DNA from: Hyaloscypha bicolor E
Taxonomy: Eukaryota; Ascomycota; Leotiomycetes; Helotiales; Hyaloscyphaceae
Assembly (NCBI RefSeq): GCF_002865645.1
Contig: NW_020194684.1
Coordinates: forward strand, 6,369,565 to 6,433,564
Reading direction: 5' to 3'
DNA length: 64,000 bases
Part shown: positions 13,560-25,448 of the stretch, piece by piece
How positions within the stretch are numbered: position 1 is the stretch's first letter
Layout: every line of letters starts with the position of its first letter
Notes under the pieces: model-generated
What the model was told of the DNA's origin: nothing
Seen by the model: only the letters and a program-made list of their open reading frames with translations
Database searches by the model: none
Made by a program: the position numbers and the translations under genes

Positions 13560-14730
13560 TCCTATAGTTAAAGTAATATAAGAATACCCTTAGAGATACC
13601 TTATAATTTATTATATCTTATAGAAACTCTATTTATAAGTCTATTCTTTCTTCCTTAGTAATTCCTACTAGGGAACTTCCTGAAATAGGGTTAGAACCTA
13701 CTCCCTTTCCTAATATAATAAGCTTTGAGAGTAATTTTAATATTATTTATTAGAAGCTACTATATAATATCCTAAAGATATATTTGGACCAAGAGAAGCT
13801 TTTTAAGATCCGGATATCTGACTTATATTATAGAAAGTCTCTTAAGAAATAAAGGATATTTATATTTTCCTGGGAAGTAATCTTTAGAACCTAGCCTTAG
13901 ACTTATAATAAATACTCTTCTAGAGTCAATTCTACTATAAGTACCCTTAGAGACAAACCTTATAATACTTGGGAGGCTATAATAAAGCAAAGCCTATTAT
14001 TATATAAGATCTATTAGAAGTAATTCAAGGCCTATTTAGCTAATATATTCCAAGTACCTCAAACCCGTTAATAAGATATTTTTAAGGAACTCCGAGATCT
14101 TTATTAGAAGAATAATAAAATAATTACTAAATTATATACTCGGATAATTAGTCTCAAAGTTAACCAGGACCTATATCCTGAGAGGAACCGGATCCGGACT
14201 CTTAATACTACTTTATCTAACTATAAGACTTATTAAATACTTATATCTATTCTCTTAGGAAATAAGGTAATATCTATTTCCGAATAGCTTAAGAAAGCTC
14301 AGAAAGTAAAATATACTACTTATCCCAAATTAAGGAGAATAAAGGCAAGAAAGTCTAGTAAGAATAATTCTGCCTCTAAGAACTCTAATTTAGTAAATTC
14401 TAATTTATAAGGCTATTAAAAAAGAAAAAATAAGTTCCGAAAATTATATAAGAAACCCTTAGGTAGTATTTTGGTCCCTTTAAGGCCTTAATAAAGTACT
14501 AGTTCCATTTTAGATATAATTTATTAGATTTATAAATAGAAAGAATACTTTTTAGGAAATATAAAGTATTTCAAATATACTAAATAGGCTCGGTAGAACC
14601 CTAATAAGGCTAAAACCATAGAAGAATTAAGGTATCTATAAAAGTAGGTTAATACTATTACTATAGAAGAATACTTCAGAGAAGACCCTCCTAAGGAATA
14701 GAGAAAAGAGAAGGCCAAATCTTAAATATT
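13560..14730 (+). pseudogene. Inner Gypsy gag remnant
   Basis: The plus frame reads a retrotransposon gag with stops: FQVPQTRQ and FKELRDLYQKNNKIITKLYT, then ISLKVNQDLYPERNRIRTLN, and KKAQKVKYTTYPKLRRIKAR. The C-terminal part near 14.5-14.7 kb is charged. No intact zinc knuckle is visible. Stops are mostly TAG and TAA at expected Gln and Trp positions. Confidence 0.65.
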
Positions 14731-14819
14731 AATAATTTTGGCTATAATAAAAAAGGCATATTACTTTATATAACTATTTAAGTAAGATTAATATAGCCAG
14801 AAATAAATGCCTTAGAGAT

Positions 14820-17800
14820 ATATAGTAGACTCAGTAATACTAGATCAGACTATAACTTCCTTAATAATAATTAGGCTTAAAGCCGGGATTTTACTACCTT
14901 AGCTAAGTATAACTAAGAGTTTATAACCTTTTATAGGAATAGATTTAAAGTCTATTAAGCCTATAATTTTAAGGTATTTATTATAGATAATTATAGCAAG
15001 ATATATTCTTTTAAGCTCCGGTTCTATAGATATAAGAATATTAGCTCTTATAGCCTTATCTTTAGTATAGAATTTTATAAAGCAACTCTTATATAATATA
15101 TAGACTATATTAAGAAATAATAGATATATATACCTATATAGCCTAATAATATTAAAATCCTAATACTAAAAGAATTCGGTAAGGAGCTTAACTAGTATCC
15201 TAAGCTAGTATTTTAAGTCTTATTCTTAACTAAAAACAAATATAACTATTCTAGATAATAGGCTTTATATATTTATAATAATTACTAGATCTCTACTTTA
15301 TTATATAGTTCTAGTAATACTAAATAGGAGTTTTTAATATAGTAAATTAATACCCTCTAGAAAGGGGCCTTAGAGATACCTATTTATTTCCGGAATAATA
15401 AATATAAAAACTTTTTAGAGGTTTTTAATTCTAATAAAGCTTCGGAACTTTCTAATCTTAATAATATTAAATATTCTATTAATATAGATAATACGGTCCT
15501 ATATAGGCCTTTATATAATCTATTAGAAACCTAACTAGAAGTATTATATCTGTATTTATAGGATATATTTTATAAATATTAGATAAGGCCTAGTAAAAGC
15601 CTAATAGAAATACCTATTCTTTTTATTCCTAAAAAGGATAAAGAATTATACCTTTATATTAATTATTATAGATTTAACCAAGTTATAATTAAGAATTAGT
15701 ATCTACTTTCTTTTATTAATAAGACCCTTAACCGGCTCTAAGGAACTAAGATCTTTATAAAACTAGATCTCAAAAATATATATTATTAGATAAGAATTTA
15801 TAAAAGATATAAGTAAAAGACGGCTTTTAGGACCTACTATAGCTATTTTAAATATTTTATAATGCCTTTTAAACTAGCTAATATACTAGCTATATTTCAA
15901 GTATATATTAATACTATACTTATAGGGCTCCAGAATTATTTTATAGTTATTTATTTAAATAATATTCTTATTTACTCCCGAAATAAGAATAAATACTATA
16001 ATTATATTTGTTAGGTATTTACTAGGCTATATAAAAATAACCTGTTTTATAAACTTAGTAAATATAAGTTTAATATTAAAAAAGTCAAATTTTTGGGCTT
16101 TCTTATTAGAATAGAAAGTATTTATATAGATCCTAAACAGGTCTATAATATTATTAAATAGCCAGAACTAGAATTATTCTATAATATTCAAGTATTTCTT
16201 GAATTTACTAATTTCTACTATAGGTTTATTTACTATTATTTTCAGATAACTATAGGCTTAATAGACCTCTTAAAAGAAATAGAAAAGAGCCGGAAATCCG
16301 GTCTTTTTATATAAATAGATAAAGTAGCTAAAAGCTTTAAGACTTTAAAAAAAGCTTTTACTATAATACCTATTCTGGTCTATTTTAACTCTTCTAAGAA
16401 AATTTATATTAAAACTAATATATCAAAATTTGTAATTACTAGTACTATTTTATAATAAGTTAATTCTAGTAATAGCCCAAAAAAATACTAGTATCTAGTA
16501 GTATTCTGGTTCCGGAAACTCTCCGGAGCCAAATATAACTATAATACCTATAATAGGAAACTACTTATAATTATTAAAGCTTTTAAGTATTAGTACTATT
16601 ACCTTAAAAGGTCCAGATTTATAATCGAGGTTATTATAGACTATAATAACCTCTAATACTTTATAGAAATAAAGTATCTAGAAAGCTATTAAGTATATTA
16701 GATAATATATCTTATAATATATAATTTTAATATTATTTATTATAGAGGCGCTTTAAACCTAGCAAATAGACCTAGTAAAAGACCTAATTATAAAAAAGGT
16801 CCTATTAATATAATTTGGCTTCTAACTTTTTAGAATAAGTTAAAGGAAGCTTTTATAGTTATAATTTAGAGATTCTTATAGATATCTAAAGAGTCCCCTT
16901 TTTAAAATAGGTATTATTTAATACTTACTATATCTATAGTAACTAAAGAGAAATATTTATTATAAGACAAGTAAATAAATTATCTTATAGATTCCTTAAC
17001 TATAAAATTAGTTAAGAAGTAAAGTATAGGAAAATGCCTTAAAGGCTCTATTACTATAACTAAGGTAATAAGGATATCTATAACCATATTACTTAATAAA
17101 ACTAAAGACTTTTTAGTCTTTCGAGTTTTTAAATTAGATAATTATAAATACCTAATTCCCTATATATAGATATATACGGCTACTAAAAGAGCTATAGTAC
17201 TAGTTCCTCTATCTAAATTCTTTCTGGATATTATCCAGGTAGCTTAGAGAAATAATTCTCAATATTAGAATATTATAAAATAGAGGCTTAGTAAGAAAAA
17301 TACTAAAGAAAAAGAAATCTAGAAAAATAATTCGGGCCTATTCAGGTATTATTTAAGAATTATTATACCTAATAATCCCGCTTTATATTAAGAAATTATA
17401 AAGCTTTATTATAATAACCTAATAGCTAAATACTATAGAATAAAGAAGACTCTTAAGCTTCTTAAAAGGTCCTAGTATTAGGAGAATATAAAAGGAAATA
17501 TTTGTAATTATTATTAAGAATATAATATTTACTAGAGAATTAAGGTAAAGAGGCATTTGCTATATAGTCTACTTAGTAATTTATTATAGCCTAAGAGATC
17601 CTGGAATAAGATCTCTATAGATTTTATTATAGATTTACTACTATATAAAAATCTGGTAAAAGGTCCCAATTTTAATATAATTCTTATAATTATTAACTAG
17701 TATTCTAAAATAGTAAGATATATTATATACTATAAGACTATTAACTCTCTAGAGCTTACTAAGATTATATAGGAATATGTTTTCTTAATCTTTAGCTCCC

Positions 17801-18690
17801 CTAATAAAATTATTTCTAATTAAGAAATAGTATTTACTAGCTAGTTCTAGTTTGCTTTCTACTTCTATTTAATATATAAATAGTATTTAAGTATAGTTTA
17901 TTATTCTTAGATAAATAATTAGATAGAAAGGCAAAACTAGACCCTGAAATACTACCTAAAATATTATTATAATATCTAAAAGAATAACTAGTTTAAGAAA
18001 TTATCTTTTATAGAATTTATATATAATAATTCAAAATATTAGATTTTATAAAATATATCTTTCTATATATATTACGGATATTACTCTTAATTTCTATAAA
18101 ATCCTAAGAATAGAATTATAGGAAAGATATTAGCTATATATAAAAGGCTAGAAATCCTTAAAATAGAATAGAGAAAGCTTAAGGATTTATAGTATTATAT
18201 ATAAAATAACCGGGAAACTTATTATAATAAATACTAGTTAACTAAATACTATTTCAAAAAAGCCTAGATAATATTATTAATAAGAAATATTAAATTTAAG
18301 GCAGGAAAGCTTAAACCAAAATTTATAAGTCTATTTAGGATTCTTAAATATATTAGTAATTTAGTATATAAGTTAGAACTACTAAATATATATAATTATT
18401 TATATCTAACTTTCTATATTTCCTTTCTTAAAAAGTATATAATAAAAAAGAATTAGAAACTATATTTATATTCTTCTAAAGAACTTCCGGAATTAGTAAA
18501 TAATAATAAAGAATAAGAATAGGAAATAGAAGCTATTATTAATTATTAATAAGATAGTAAAAATAAGAAGTAATAGTATTTAATTAAATAAAAAGCCTGG
18601 CCTAAAGATTATAATACCTAGTTACTTGTTTTTCCTAATCTTAAAAATTCCAAGAAACTTCTAAAATTATATAACTAAAACTATAGCTTG
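14820..18690 (+). pseudogene. Inner Gypsy pol remnant (protease, RT, RNase H, integrase, chromodomain)
   Basis: Order on the plus strand: a possible protease (about 14.83-15.1 kb); reverse transcriptase (about 15.55-16.25 kb) with FKYFIMPFKLANILAIFQVY and YLNN in place of YxDD, a change explained by GAT to AAT; RNase H-like region (about 16.3-16.8 kb) ending FNIIYYRGALNLANRPS; integrase (about 17.5-18.1 kb) with DFIIDLL-like and NSPNK-like traces; chromodomain (about 18.50-18.68 kb) with EIEAIINY, then YLIK and VFPNLKNSKKLLKLYN. Stops occur throughout. The catalytic Asp change plus the stops show the copy is dead. Confidence 0.75.
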
Positions 18691-20454
18691 GAATCCGAAA
18701 TTATCTTTTAATAATCTCTTAAGATTAAAAAGAATTCTGGATTACTAAGAAAAAGGCTATTTAAAAGAAAAAGAAGACCTAAATAACTAAGAAAAGGCCT
18801 AGAATAATAATAGAAATACTCTTTTTCTGGGTTTTTTATCTATAAAGGTTTTTTAGGGTTTTATTAAGATTTACGAGAATTATATTTAAATTATTAGAAA
18901 AAGATTCAGAATTAAGAAAGATTTATTATAGATAGACTAGCTATAGGTATTTTAAATAAATAAACTCTAATTCTTATAAATTTCTAATTCCCAAAATAAG
19001 AATACTAAATACTAGCCCTATTTAGGACTTAATAAAGAATTAGCTAATATTCTCCGGAATCTGCTTATTTCTTAATAAGATATAATTATACTATAATAAT
19101 ATTAGTATTAAGAATATTAAGAGAAATAAGTAAGGAACTTATAATAGCTATATATATTTTATAGAAGGCCTGAACTTCTAAAGTTAGGTCCCGAATAGCT
19201 ATAAATATTATATTATTAGTATTTAAAATACTAGTAATAAACTATTTAGTAATTTCGGTAATAAGCTTAGTAATAAGATTAATATCTTAAAAATAGATAT
19301 TATAGTATTTCTTTAAGAAATTAGTAAGTATCTAAATATATTAGAAAAAACTTATTTTTGGGATACTAATCCAAGTAATATTATTATTTGCCTTATTAAG
19401 ATAAGAAGAAGAATTCTAAAGCTTATTAGTATTCTTCTAGTCTTTAAAAACCTAATTAATAGTATTATCCTTATTAGTATAATACTATTTAGGATATACT
19501 TTAAGAAATTTCTTAAAGATTATAATAGTATTTTCCCAGAACTAGTAAGCCTCTAATAAGTAATAAGAAATCTGAAATTATATTAGCTTTAATAGATATT
19601 AAAGCTAAAGAACTTACTAATATATAAGACTTAGAACCCTTATTATAATAGTTATAATTCTTCTTACCAGGTACTATAGTATATAAGATAAAGAAATTAA
19701 TAAGTAAATGCTTGAAATATTTCAAGTATTTACTAGTAATAGGAAAGAAGGCTATAAGGTTACCTTTATACTTATTATTACGAGAACGGATAATAAAGCC
19801 AGAAGAAGATATTATAGAATTAATTAAAAATAATTAAAGAAAACTTAGAAAAGAATAGAAGAAGAGGCTAGAAGATAATAATAGAAAAAGTTATATATAT
19901 AATTATTAGAAAGAAAGAGAATATATAGTAATATAAAGAGGTCCTTTTATAGAGATAGAGAACTACCTGGATTAATTACTAGTTTTCGTACTAGTCCTAA
20001 TCGGAAACTAGTATAACTAATTAATATATACTTCCAGAAGCCCGTAAATAATTTCTAGGACCTTAGAAATATTTATATAGGTTTCTTATATAAATATTTA
20101 TTAAATACTTTCCATATAGCTATTTAGATTATTCTAATACGAGATCTAATAGGTAGTATTAGTTTTATAGGATAGTATCTTAGTACTTTGGATTAAGCTA
20201 ATTAGAATACTCAGATCCCAAACGAAATTGCAATTACTAGCTAGCCCCTATATCTGGGGTATAATTACTCTTTCTTCTCGCTTATTTAGCCCCGATCTAA
20301 TTAGATGATTTTTATATCTATTATCCAGATTATATTAGTAAAACTATCTCCCAAGATACTGGAAGTTTATATTAATTAAATAAATAATTAATTAAATATT
20401 TACTAGGATAGATTAATGGATCTTAGGAACAAGATCCTAGGAAGGGAGTATAGT

Positions 20455-20723
20455 TATAATATATATAGGATTATATATAACTTAAAGGCATATAACGAAT
20501 CTCGGATATTACAGGTATTAATCAGGGAGTTCGGTAGCCTTTTAATATCCCAACTAACTACTATTTATATTATATATATGCCATCGGGGCCTCCTATTTA
20601 GAGGGGGCTTTCCTGGACCTTATAGGAGGGATAGAGATTAGTTCTATACTGAATTTAATACTGTGGTTTTATAATATACTAATTCATTCTATTATCTTAT
20701 TACCTACTAACAAATACCTTATA
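20455..20723 (+). repeat. 3' LTR of the inner Gypsy element
   Basis: 269 bp, beginning TATAATATATATAGG (TG to TA at the end) and ending AATACCTTATA. Followed by the target duplication GTCTC. Visibly less RIP-altered than the 5' copy; for example it keeps GCCATCGGGGCC where the 5' copy reads ACTATCGGGGCC. Confidence 0.82.
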
Positions 20724-20728
20724 GTCTC

Positions 20729-21341
20729 CTAATCTATAGTATTAATACCTACTAATTGCTCCCTATACTTCCAGATATCCCTGGCTATATCCTTAAAATA
20801 GGAAGTATAATATATGACCTTTACTATATTAGTAGCCCAGGTAATCCCGCTATCTTTATACTACTTTAACTCTGCCTAATAAAAGAAGTCCTGGGCTTCT
20901 TTAATATTCTTTCCCCAGTAAGTAGGCAGTTCTCGGGTTTTTGGAGCCCTCCGAACCAAGGGTACCGCCGGGAGTATAACGGGTTCTATACCGGATATCC
21001 GAATGTTTTTAAGATAACGGATCTGAGCTTCTAGCTCCTCTAGATCTTCTCTCTATTATATCTCTGTTTCTAACTCAGTAATATAACGGCGAGCCACCGC
21101 CAATTTCTCTATTATTATTATCCTATCTACTAGTTCTGGGGGCATCTGAGTTCTATTTCCTTCTCCTGATTAGGTAGTATGAAGAGTACTTGACTAGGCG
21201 CTCCCCTGGGTGCCCGGTTAGGCTACTATAGTAGTAGTAGAGGCGCTTTTCCTGGTTAATACTCCAGCTATTAATATTTTATCTATTAATAGCTTGACTA
21301 CCTCGTAATGAACTGCTCCCTGAAGATTAGATTAATTAGAA
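20729..21341 (-). pseudogene. Middle Gypsy gag N-terminal part and leader
   Basis: Minus-strand frame from about 21.31 kb: LQGAVHYEVVKLLIDKILIA, a low-complexity Ser/Thr/Gln part, then QMPPELVDRIIIIEKLAVAR and RELPTYWGKNIKEAQDFFY, typical of a Gypsy gag N-terminus. It is markedly less AT-rich and has fewer stops than the pol remnants around it. It breaks at the inner element's insertion point and resumes at 12920. Confidence 0.7.
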
Positions 21342-21668
21342 TGTGAGGTACGTAATAGCAGGGTAATATATAAATAGTCAAGGTAAATAAGCTATAGAGT
21401 GACGCTTGCAAGTATAACTAATTCCAAGAATTAATTCTAATAAAAGACTAATTAATACCCCTTTCCAAAGCTAGGAGCATCTCCCTATATGTTCCCTAGT
21501 GCTTAGCCAAGCCTGCAAAGCACTTTACTTAACTAGGAAATATGATCCCATATAATCCGTATAATTCCGATTACTCGTATAATTCCGATTATAAGCTTTA
21601 CCTAAAATAGGAAACTAGATCTACGATATCTAATACCTGTCTATACGCTATTACGTGTGCCCATTACA
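21342..21668 (-). repeat. LTR of the middle Gypsy element, right copy
   Basis: 327 bp, starting TGTGAGGTACGTAATAGCAG and ending GCCCATTACA, so it keeps the canonical TG...CA ends. Followed by the duplication GCTTA. Confidence 0.9.
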
Positions 21669-21673
21669 GCTTA

Positions 21674-23992
21674 CTAAGGTTCTAATTCTTTATAATATAT
21701 TTATATTCTTAAAATCCTAAAGAAATTATAATATTTATAAATATAAACTTTATTTAATTATTAAATTTTATAGGAAATATAATTATATATTCCGGAATAT
21801 ATTCGAGAATATAGTATTTATAAACTATAAATTATTAGTATATTTTTTAAGATTATTATATTTAGACGGAATTTATATTTAATAAATATATAATCTTTAG
21901 AATCTTAATTTTAATATTATATAAATTTCTGGGAAATATAATCTAGTAGCTAATACTTTATCTAGAACTATTTTCCCGGATCTTAATAAGAATTTTCTTA
22001 ATCTTTTCGAGTTTAGTAATCTTATAATTATAAATAGGAAATTAAAATAAATTTAGAAAAATAGAAAAAATAATTATAAGGAACTTTTAAGAAAGATTAG
22101 GGAACTTTTTTAGAAATAAGATCTTTAGGTATTATTTCTTAAAGAAAATATAAAAGAACTCGAAAAGATATAAAAATCTTTTATAAGAGATAGGAATTCT
22201 TTAATTCCTATAATAAGCTTATAAAAATTCATAAAAATAAATCTAGAAATTAATTCGAAATCCTTTTATATAATTTATATAATTACTTTTTATATAAGAG
22301 GAAATAATAGTAATCTTAATTTTTTTTCCAGAAAAAACTTCTTATATTTATAAATAGTTTATAAAATTAGTATAATACTATTTCTAGTTAATATTAGATA
22401 AAGATTTAATATAATATAAAAGATATAAAATATAAAAAGGATTTCTATATTTTAATTATTAGAAGAAATAGAAATACTATATTATAAAAAACGAAATATT
22501 ATTAATTCTTATTTAAATATATAATAATAATAGATATTTTATTTTAGGAATTATATTTTATTATTTAAAGCCTTATCTCTGGCCCTATATAGTAAAAGAT
22601 ATTAAGAATTATATTTTGAGATATCTGAAATATACTAAATATAAAATAATAATTAGAATATAAACTTTAATTCGAGTTATAATTATAGCCCTAATAAAAC
22701 TACTAGAGTTTAATTTTATTAGCCTATTTCTAGAAGCTAATAGAGAATTATAATATATTTTATTAATAATTAATTACTTTTTCTAATATATTTAAAGAGA
22801 TCTTTATAATAGTCCGAATTCTATTATTATTAAAAGATTTCTACTAAAGATCTTTAGAATATTTAGCTAACTAGTTAGAATCTATACTAATCCTAAAATA
22901 TATTTCGGAAATTATATAAGGATATTTATAGTTTCTTATAAAATTACCTAATATACTTCTTTTATTATAATAAAGAAAATAACTAGAATAGCTAAGAAAG
23001 CAAATAATATTATTTAATATATTATTAAGAAGTATTTCCGGAATTTAGGAAAATATAAAGCCTTTTTAGAAAAGATATTCTTTAAGATAAACTAATAAGA
23101 AATTATTTATCTAGATTATATTCTATTTAAAATCTTTATAGGATTTGTTTTAGAAAGAGATATTAAAATAATATTTCTCTTTTATAAGTATAAAAGCCTA
23201 GTATTCTATTTTAGTAAAGAATTAAATAAACTATTCCCTAATAATAACCTTTATACTAATTTTATTATTAATTTTATCTTAAACCGAGAAAGAATTTAAT
23301 AAGATATCCAGAAGTAATCTAATTTCTAGAAAAATTAGAATAAGAAATAATATAATTTCGGTATATATTTTTATTAGAATCTTATTTCCGATTAAATAGT
23401 TATACTTTAGGATAAGAAATTAGTAAGAAAGAAGCTTAGGCTAGCTTAGAGAGATTCTTTTATAATTACTAGCTATAGAGGAAATATAAGGAGATTATAT
23501 ATAATTTATTAGATTAATAATATACTAATTTCTTAATATTATTATAGTAATTATTTAAAACCTTTCCGACTTTAGAAAGAATATCTGGTATCTTATTAAA
23601 AAAAGGCATTTCTGGTTTTCTAGAATATTTATTTCAGAAAAGCTATATTTAAACTTCTAAAGTCTATTTATATAATTCCCGGTATATACTAAATATAATT
23701 TCATAGTACGAATTATAGATTCTAGAATATTAAAAGAATATAATATATAATTATAGGGAAATAGGGTTTCTAAATAGGTATTCTTCTTGGGATTCTGGTA
23801 TTAGAATAGGAGAATTTATATACTAGAGTTTGGCTTGGCTAGTTTCGTTTACTAAATATAATATAGAAAGAAAGTTTCCGGATAGAAATAAAGAAAGATT
23901 CTTTTAGTATTACTATATATTCTAGCTTTCGTATAGGGAGATTCGGGGATCCCAGGATATCTTCGCCGGGGCTCGATCCTATGAGAGGGAGT
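21674..23992 (+). pseudogene. Outer Gypsy pol, 3' part (RNase H and integrase), RIP-destroyed
   Basis: The plus frame continues directly from 7106: the C-terminal part of RNase H (LLVYFLRLLYLDGIYI, then ISGKYNLVANTLSRTIFPDL), then the integrase between about 22.5 and 23.3 kb (FNFISLFLEANRE, NPKIYFGNYIRIFIVSYKIT) and a C-terminal extension to about 23.95 kb. Asp codons expected in the integrase catalytic core read as Asn in places. The last 50 bp before the LTR (23941-23992) are GC-rich with no obvious function; they could include the polypurine tract (GAGAGGGAG at 23983). Confidence 0.75.
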
Positions 23993-24127
23993 CGTAGAAG
24001 AAGCGAAATTAGAAGTAGTCTTAGTGATGCGTGGTTGCCTTATCAGGCCTCAGAGTCTATATAGCTAGTTCTTCTCACAGGACTCAATCCACACCCTTAT
24101 ATCCCCTCCTGATTCCATCGATTTTCT
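23993..24127 (+). repeat. 3' LTR of the outer Gypsy element
   Basis: 135 bp, the same length as the 5' LTR, beginning CGTAGAAGAAGCGAAATTAG and ending GATTTTCT. Followed by the target duplication GTCAC. Confidence 0.88.
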
Positions 24128-24161
24128 GTCACCCTGTTGTGCGGGGCCTCTTCTTGCTCCA

Positions 24162-24591
24162 CGAAGACAACGGCATAAAGTATCAGGAATACAGGGCATT
24201 GGGAGACTTTTAGGCTCTCTAGCGTACAGATTAAGGTAGTGAACTTGCTATAAGGCCCTATATTTCCAGGCCCTTCCCCTAACAGCAGCATTTACGCCTT
24301 TAATAAGGGCTACCACACCTTTTCAGTGTACTTACAAGGGAGTCTTTGCTAAGGAGGCCTATAATAGTTGCTTGTTTAGCGTCCGAGCACTGTAGTTACT
24401 CTACTAATAGTGCTATAACCCTAGAAGATCTACTTATCCTATGCGAATGTCTTATAGTGCCTCTTTACATTTAGAGAGCACTACCTAGAGTTATAGGGGC
24501 TTATAGCGAGCTTCTGCCCTAAATTCGCACCTTGCAGAGCACCGAGGGTCAAAATGCCCTGTATTCCTGGTACTTTATGCCGTTGTCTTCG
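24162..24591. mobile_element. Tc1/mariner-type MITE, 430 bp
   Basis: Inverted terminal repeats of about 38 bp start CGAAGACAACGGCATAAAGT at the left, and the complement of the right end reads the same. The right flank is TA; the left flank is CA, so the expected TA duplication is imperfect. The same terminal sequence, with C-to-T and G-to-A differences, bounds the 1,027-bp element at 62593-63619, so both belong to one family. The interior has no recognisable transposase, hence a non-autonomous copy. Confidence 0.75.
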
Positions 24592-25448
24592 TATTGGGAA
24601 TCTGTTACAATTTCTATGTGGTCTATATTTAGAATTTTGCAGATTCTTATTGCTTGTAACACAGCCACTCCTTTGAGCCTATTCAGATATCGTGATGGTA
24701 TTTATTTTTGGGTGAAGAGCACCAGCAATCTAGGCTTGTTGTTCTGCATAAATTTTCTTTCCTTACATCATCATTATGACTTACATCTAAAAGAGATGAA
24801 GCAAAGCCGGTCTTGGCAATTTCCAAACTCTCCTCTGAGATATGTGTTGCGATACGACTCGGCCATGTATCGATGATTTGTATCTAAATGCAGGTGGTTG
24901 ATGGGTGCCTGTTATTGTAGTGTCTATGATATGGTCTAAGAATTTAGTATGGGAGTCCCTCATTAACCTGCGATGAGCTAAGCTCTTTCGAAACGCAAGA
25001 TGGCTCCAAATTGGATTCGAATGGTACGGTTTAGCTGAGAGATTCGAGGTGTCAAGAGTTATCAAGTCTGGGCCCCCGTTTCACATAAGCCACACCAAAT
25101 CAAGGGCTCGTTGTTTTCAGTATTGCCATTGTTCATTGCTCATCACTCGTCACTCGTAATACATCCGCAAGCTGAACCATCTCCCAGTACGAAACAGAGA
25201 AATTGTTGCCACACGGAAGTTCGCCAGGTCCATCACCACCATCAAAGACATGAAGTATCACTGCCGGAGAAACCCATTGTGCCACAGAGAAAGAAAAGAG
25301 ACAGTTCATCAGCCGAAGTGGCCATGCCAGTCGCCTTTGCCATGGAAGCACATTGGAAGCATCCGTCGCTTTACCAGCCTCCGCTATTTGCTGCTCCAGA
25401 GTTCCAAGCCTGGTTGCCACCACCGTTGTCACCACCAGTTCCAGTGTC
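24592..25448. other. Intergenic DNA downstream of the KH-domain gene
   Basis: No conserved coding signal on either strand. It is the 3' flank of the KH gene. The open frames overlapping 25133-25600 are frame shadows of its Gly-rich last exon. Confidence 0.5.

Larger units (their letters stand above)
12926..20723 (+). mobile_element. Inner Ty3/Gypsy chromodomain-type retrotransposon nested in the middle element
   Basis: 7.8 kb, bounded by LTR copies at 12926-13223 and 20455-20723. The 5-bp flanks are GTTTC (12921-12925) and GTCTC (20724-20728), identical except for one C-to-T change, so this is a target duplication altered by RIP. The element is oriented on the plus strand and sits inside the middle element's gag; joining the middle element across it restores the gag frame (minus strand: ID, stop, ETFIKFIKN, the stop being a Trp codon hit by RIP). 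It contains gag, protease, RT, RNase H, integrase and a chromodomain remnant in that order, all with stops. Confidence 0.88.
7107..21668 (-). mobile_element. Middle Ty3/Gypsy chromodomain-type retrotransposon nested in the outer element
   Basis: Bounded by 327-bp LTRs (7107-7433 and 21342-21668) with flanking duplication GCTTA at 7102-7106 and 21669-21673. It is oriented on the minus strand: gag N-terminus near 21.3-20.7 kb, gag continuation from 12.92 kb downwards, reverse transcriptase near 11.2 kb, chromodomain near 8.7 kb. Subtracting the inner element (12926-20723 plus a 5-bp duplication) leaves about 6.76 kb. It inserted into the outer element's RNase H domain, and joining the outer sequence across it restores one frame (FSKRKLTKV). 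The LTR copies differ at roughly 33 sites, all transitions, so LTR divergence here measures RIP rather than age. Confidence 0.9.
1954..24127 (+). mobile_element. Outer Ty3/Gypsy LTR retrotransposon, RIP-degraded, hosting two nested elements
   Basis: Bounded by two 135-bp direct repeats (1954-2088 and 23993-24127) and flanked by the 5-bp duplication GTCAC at 1949-1953 and 24128-24132. Without the nested insertion (7107-21668 plus one 5-bp duplication) the element is about 7.6 kb, a normal Gypsy length. Coding remnants lie on the plus strand: gag/protease/RT before 7107, the rest of RNase H and the integrase after 21668. The sequence directly after the 5' LTR (GGTGCCGAAACCC at 2089) is a plausible primer-binding site. 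Nearly every frame is full of TAG/TAA stops and the sequence is extremely TpA-rich, as expected from RIP. The repeats do not start TG or end CA, so the terminal bases could be off by a few nucleotides, although equal lengths and the matching target duplication support them. Confidence 0.9.

Noticed and set aside
20416..20601. 61-codon plus-strand ORF in the AT-rich block
   Set aside because: It lies across the edge of the inner element's 3' LTR and has no protein similarity.
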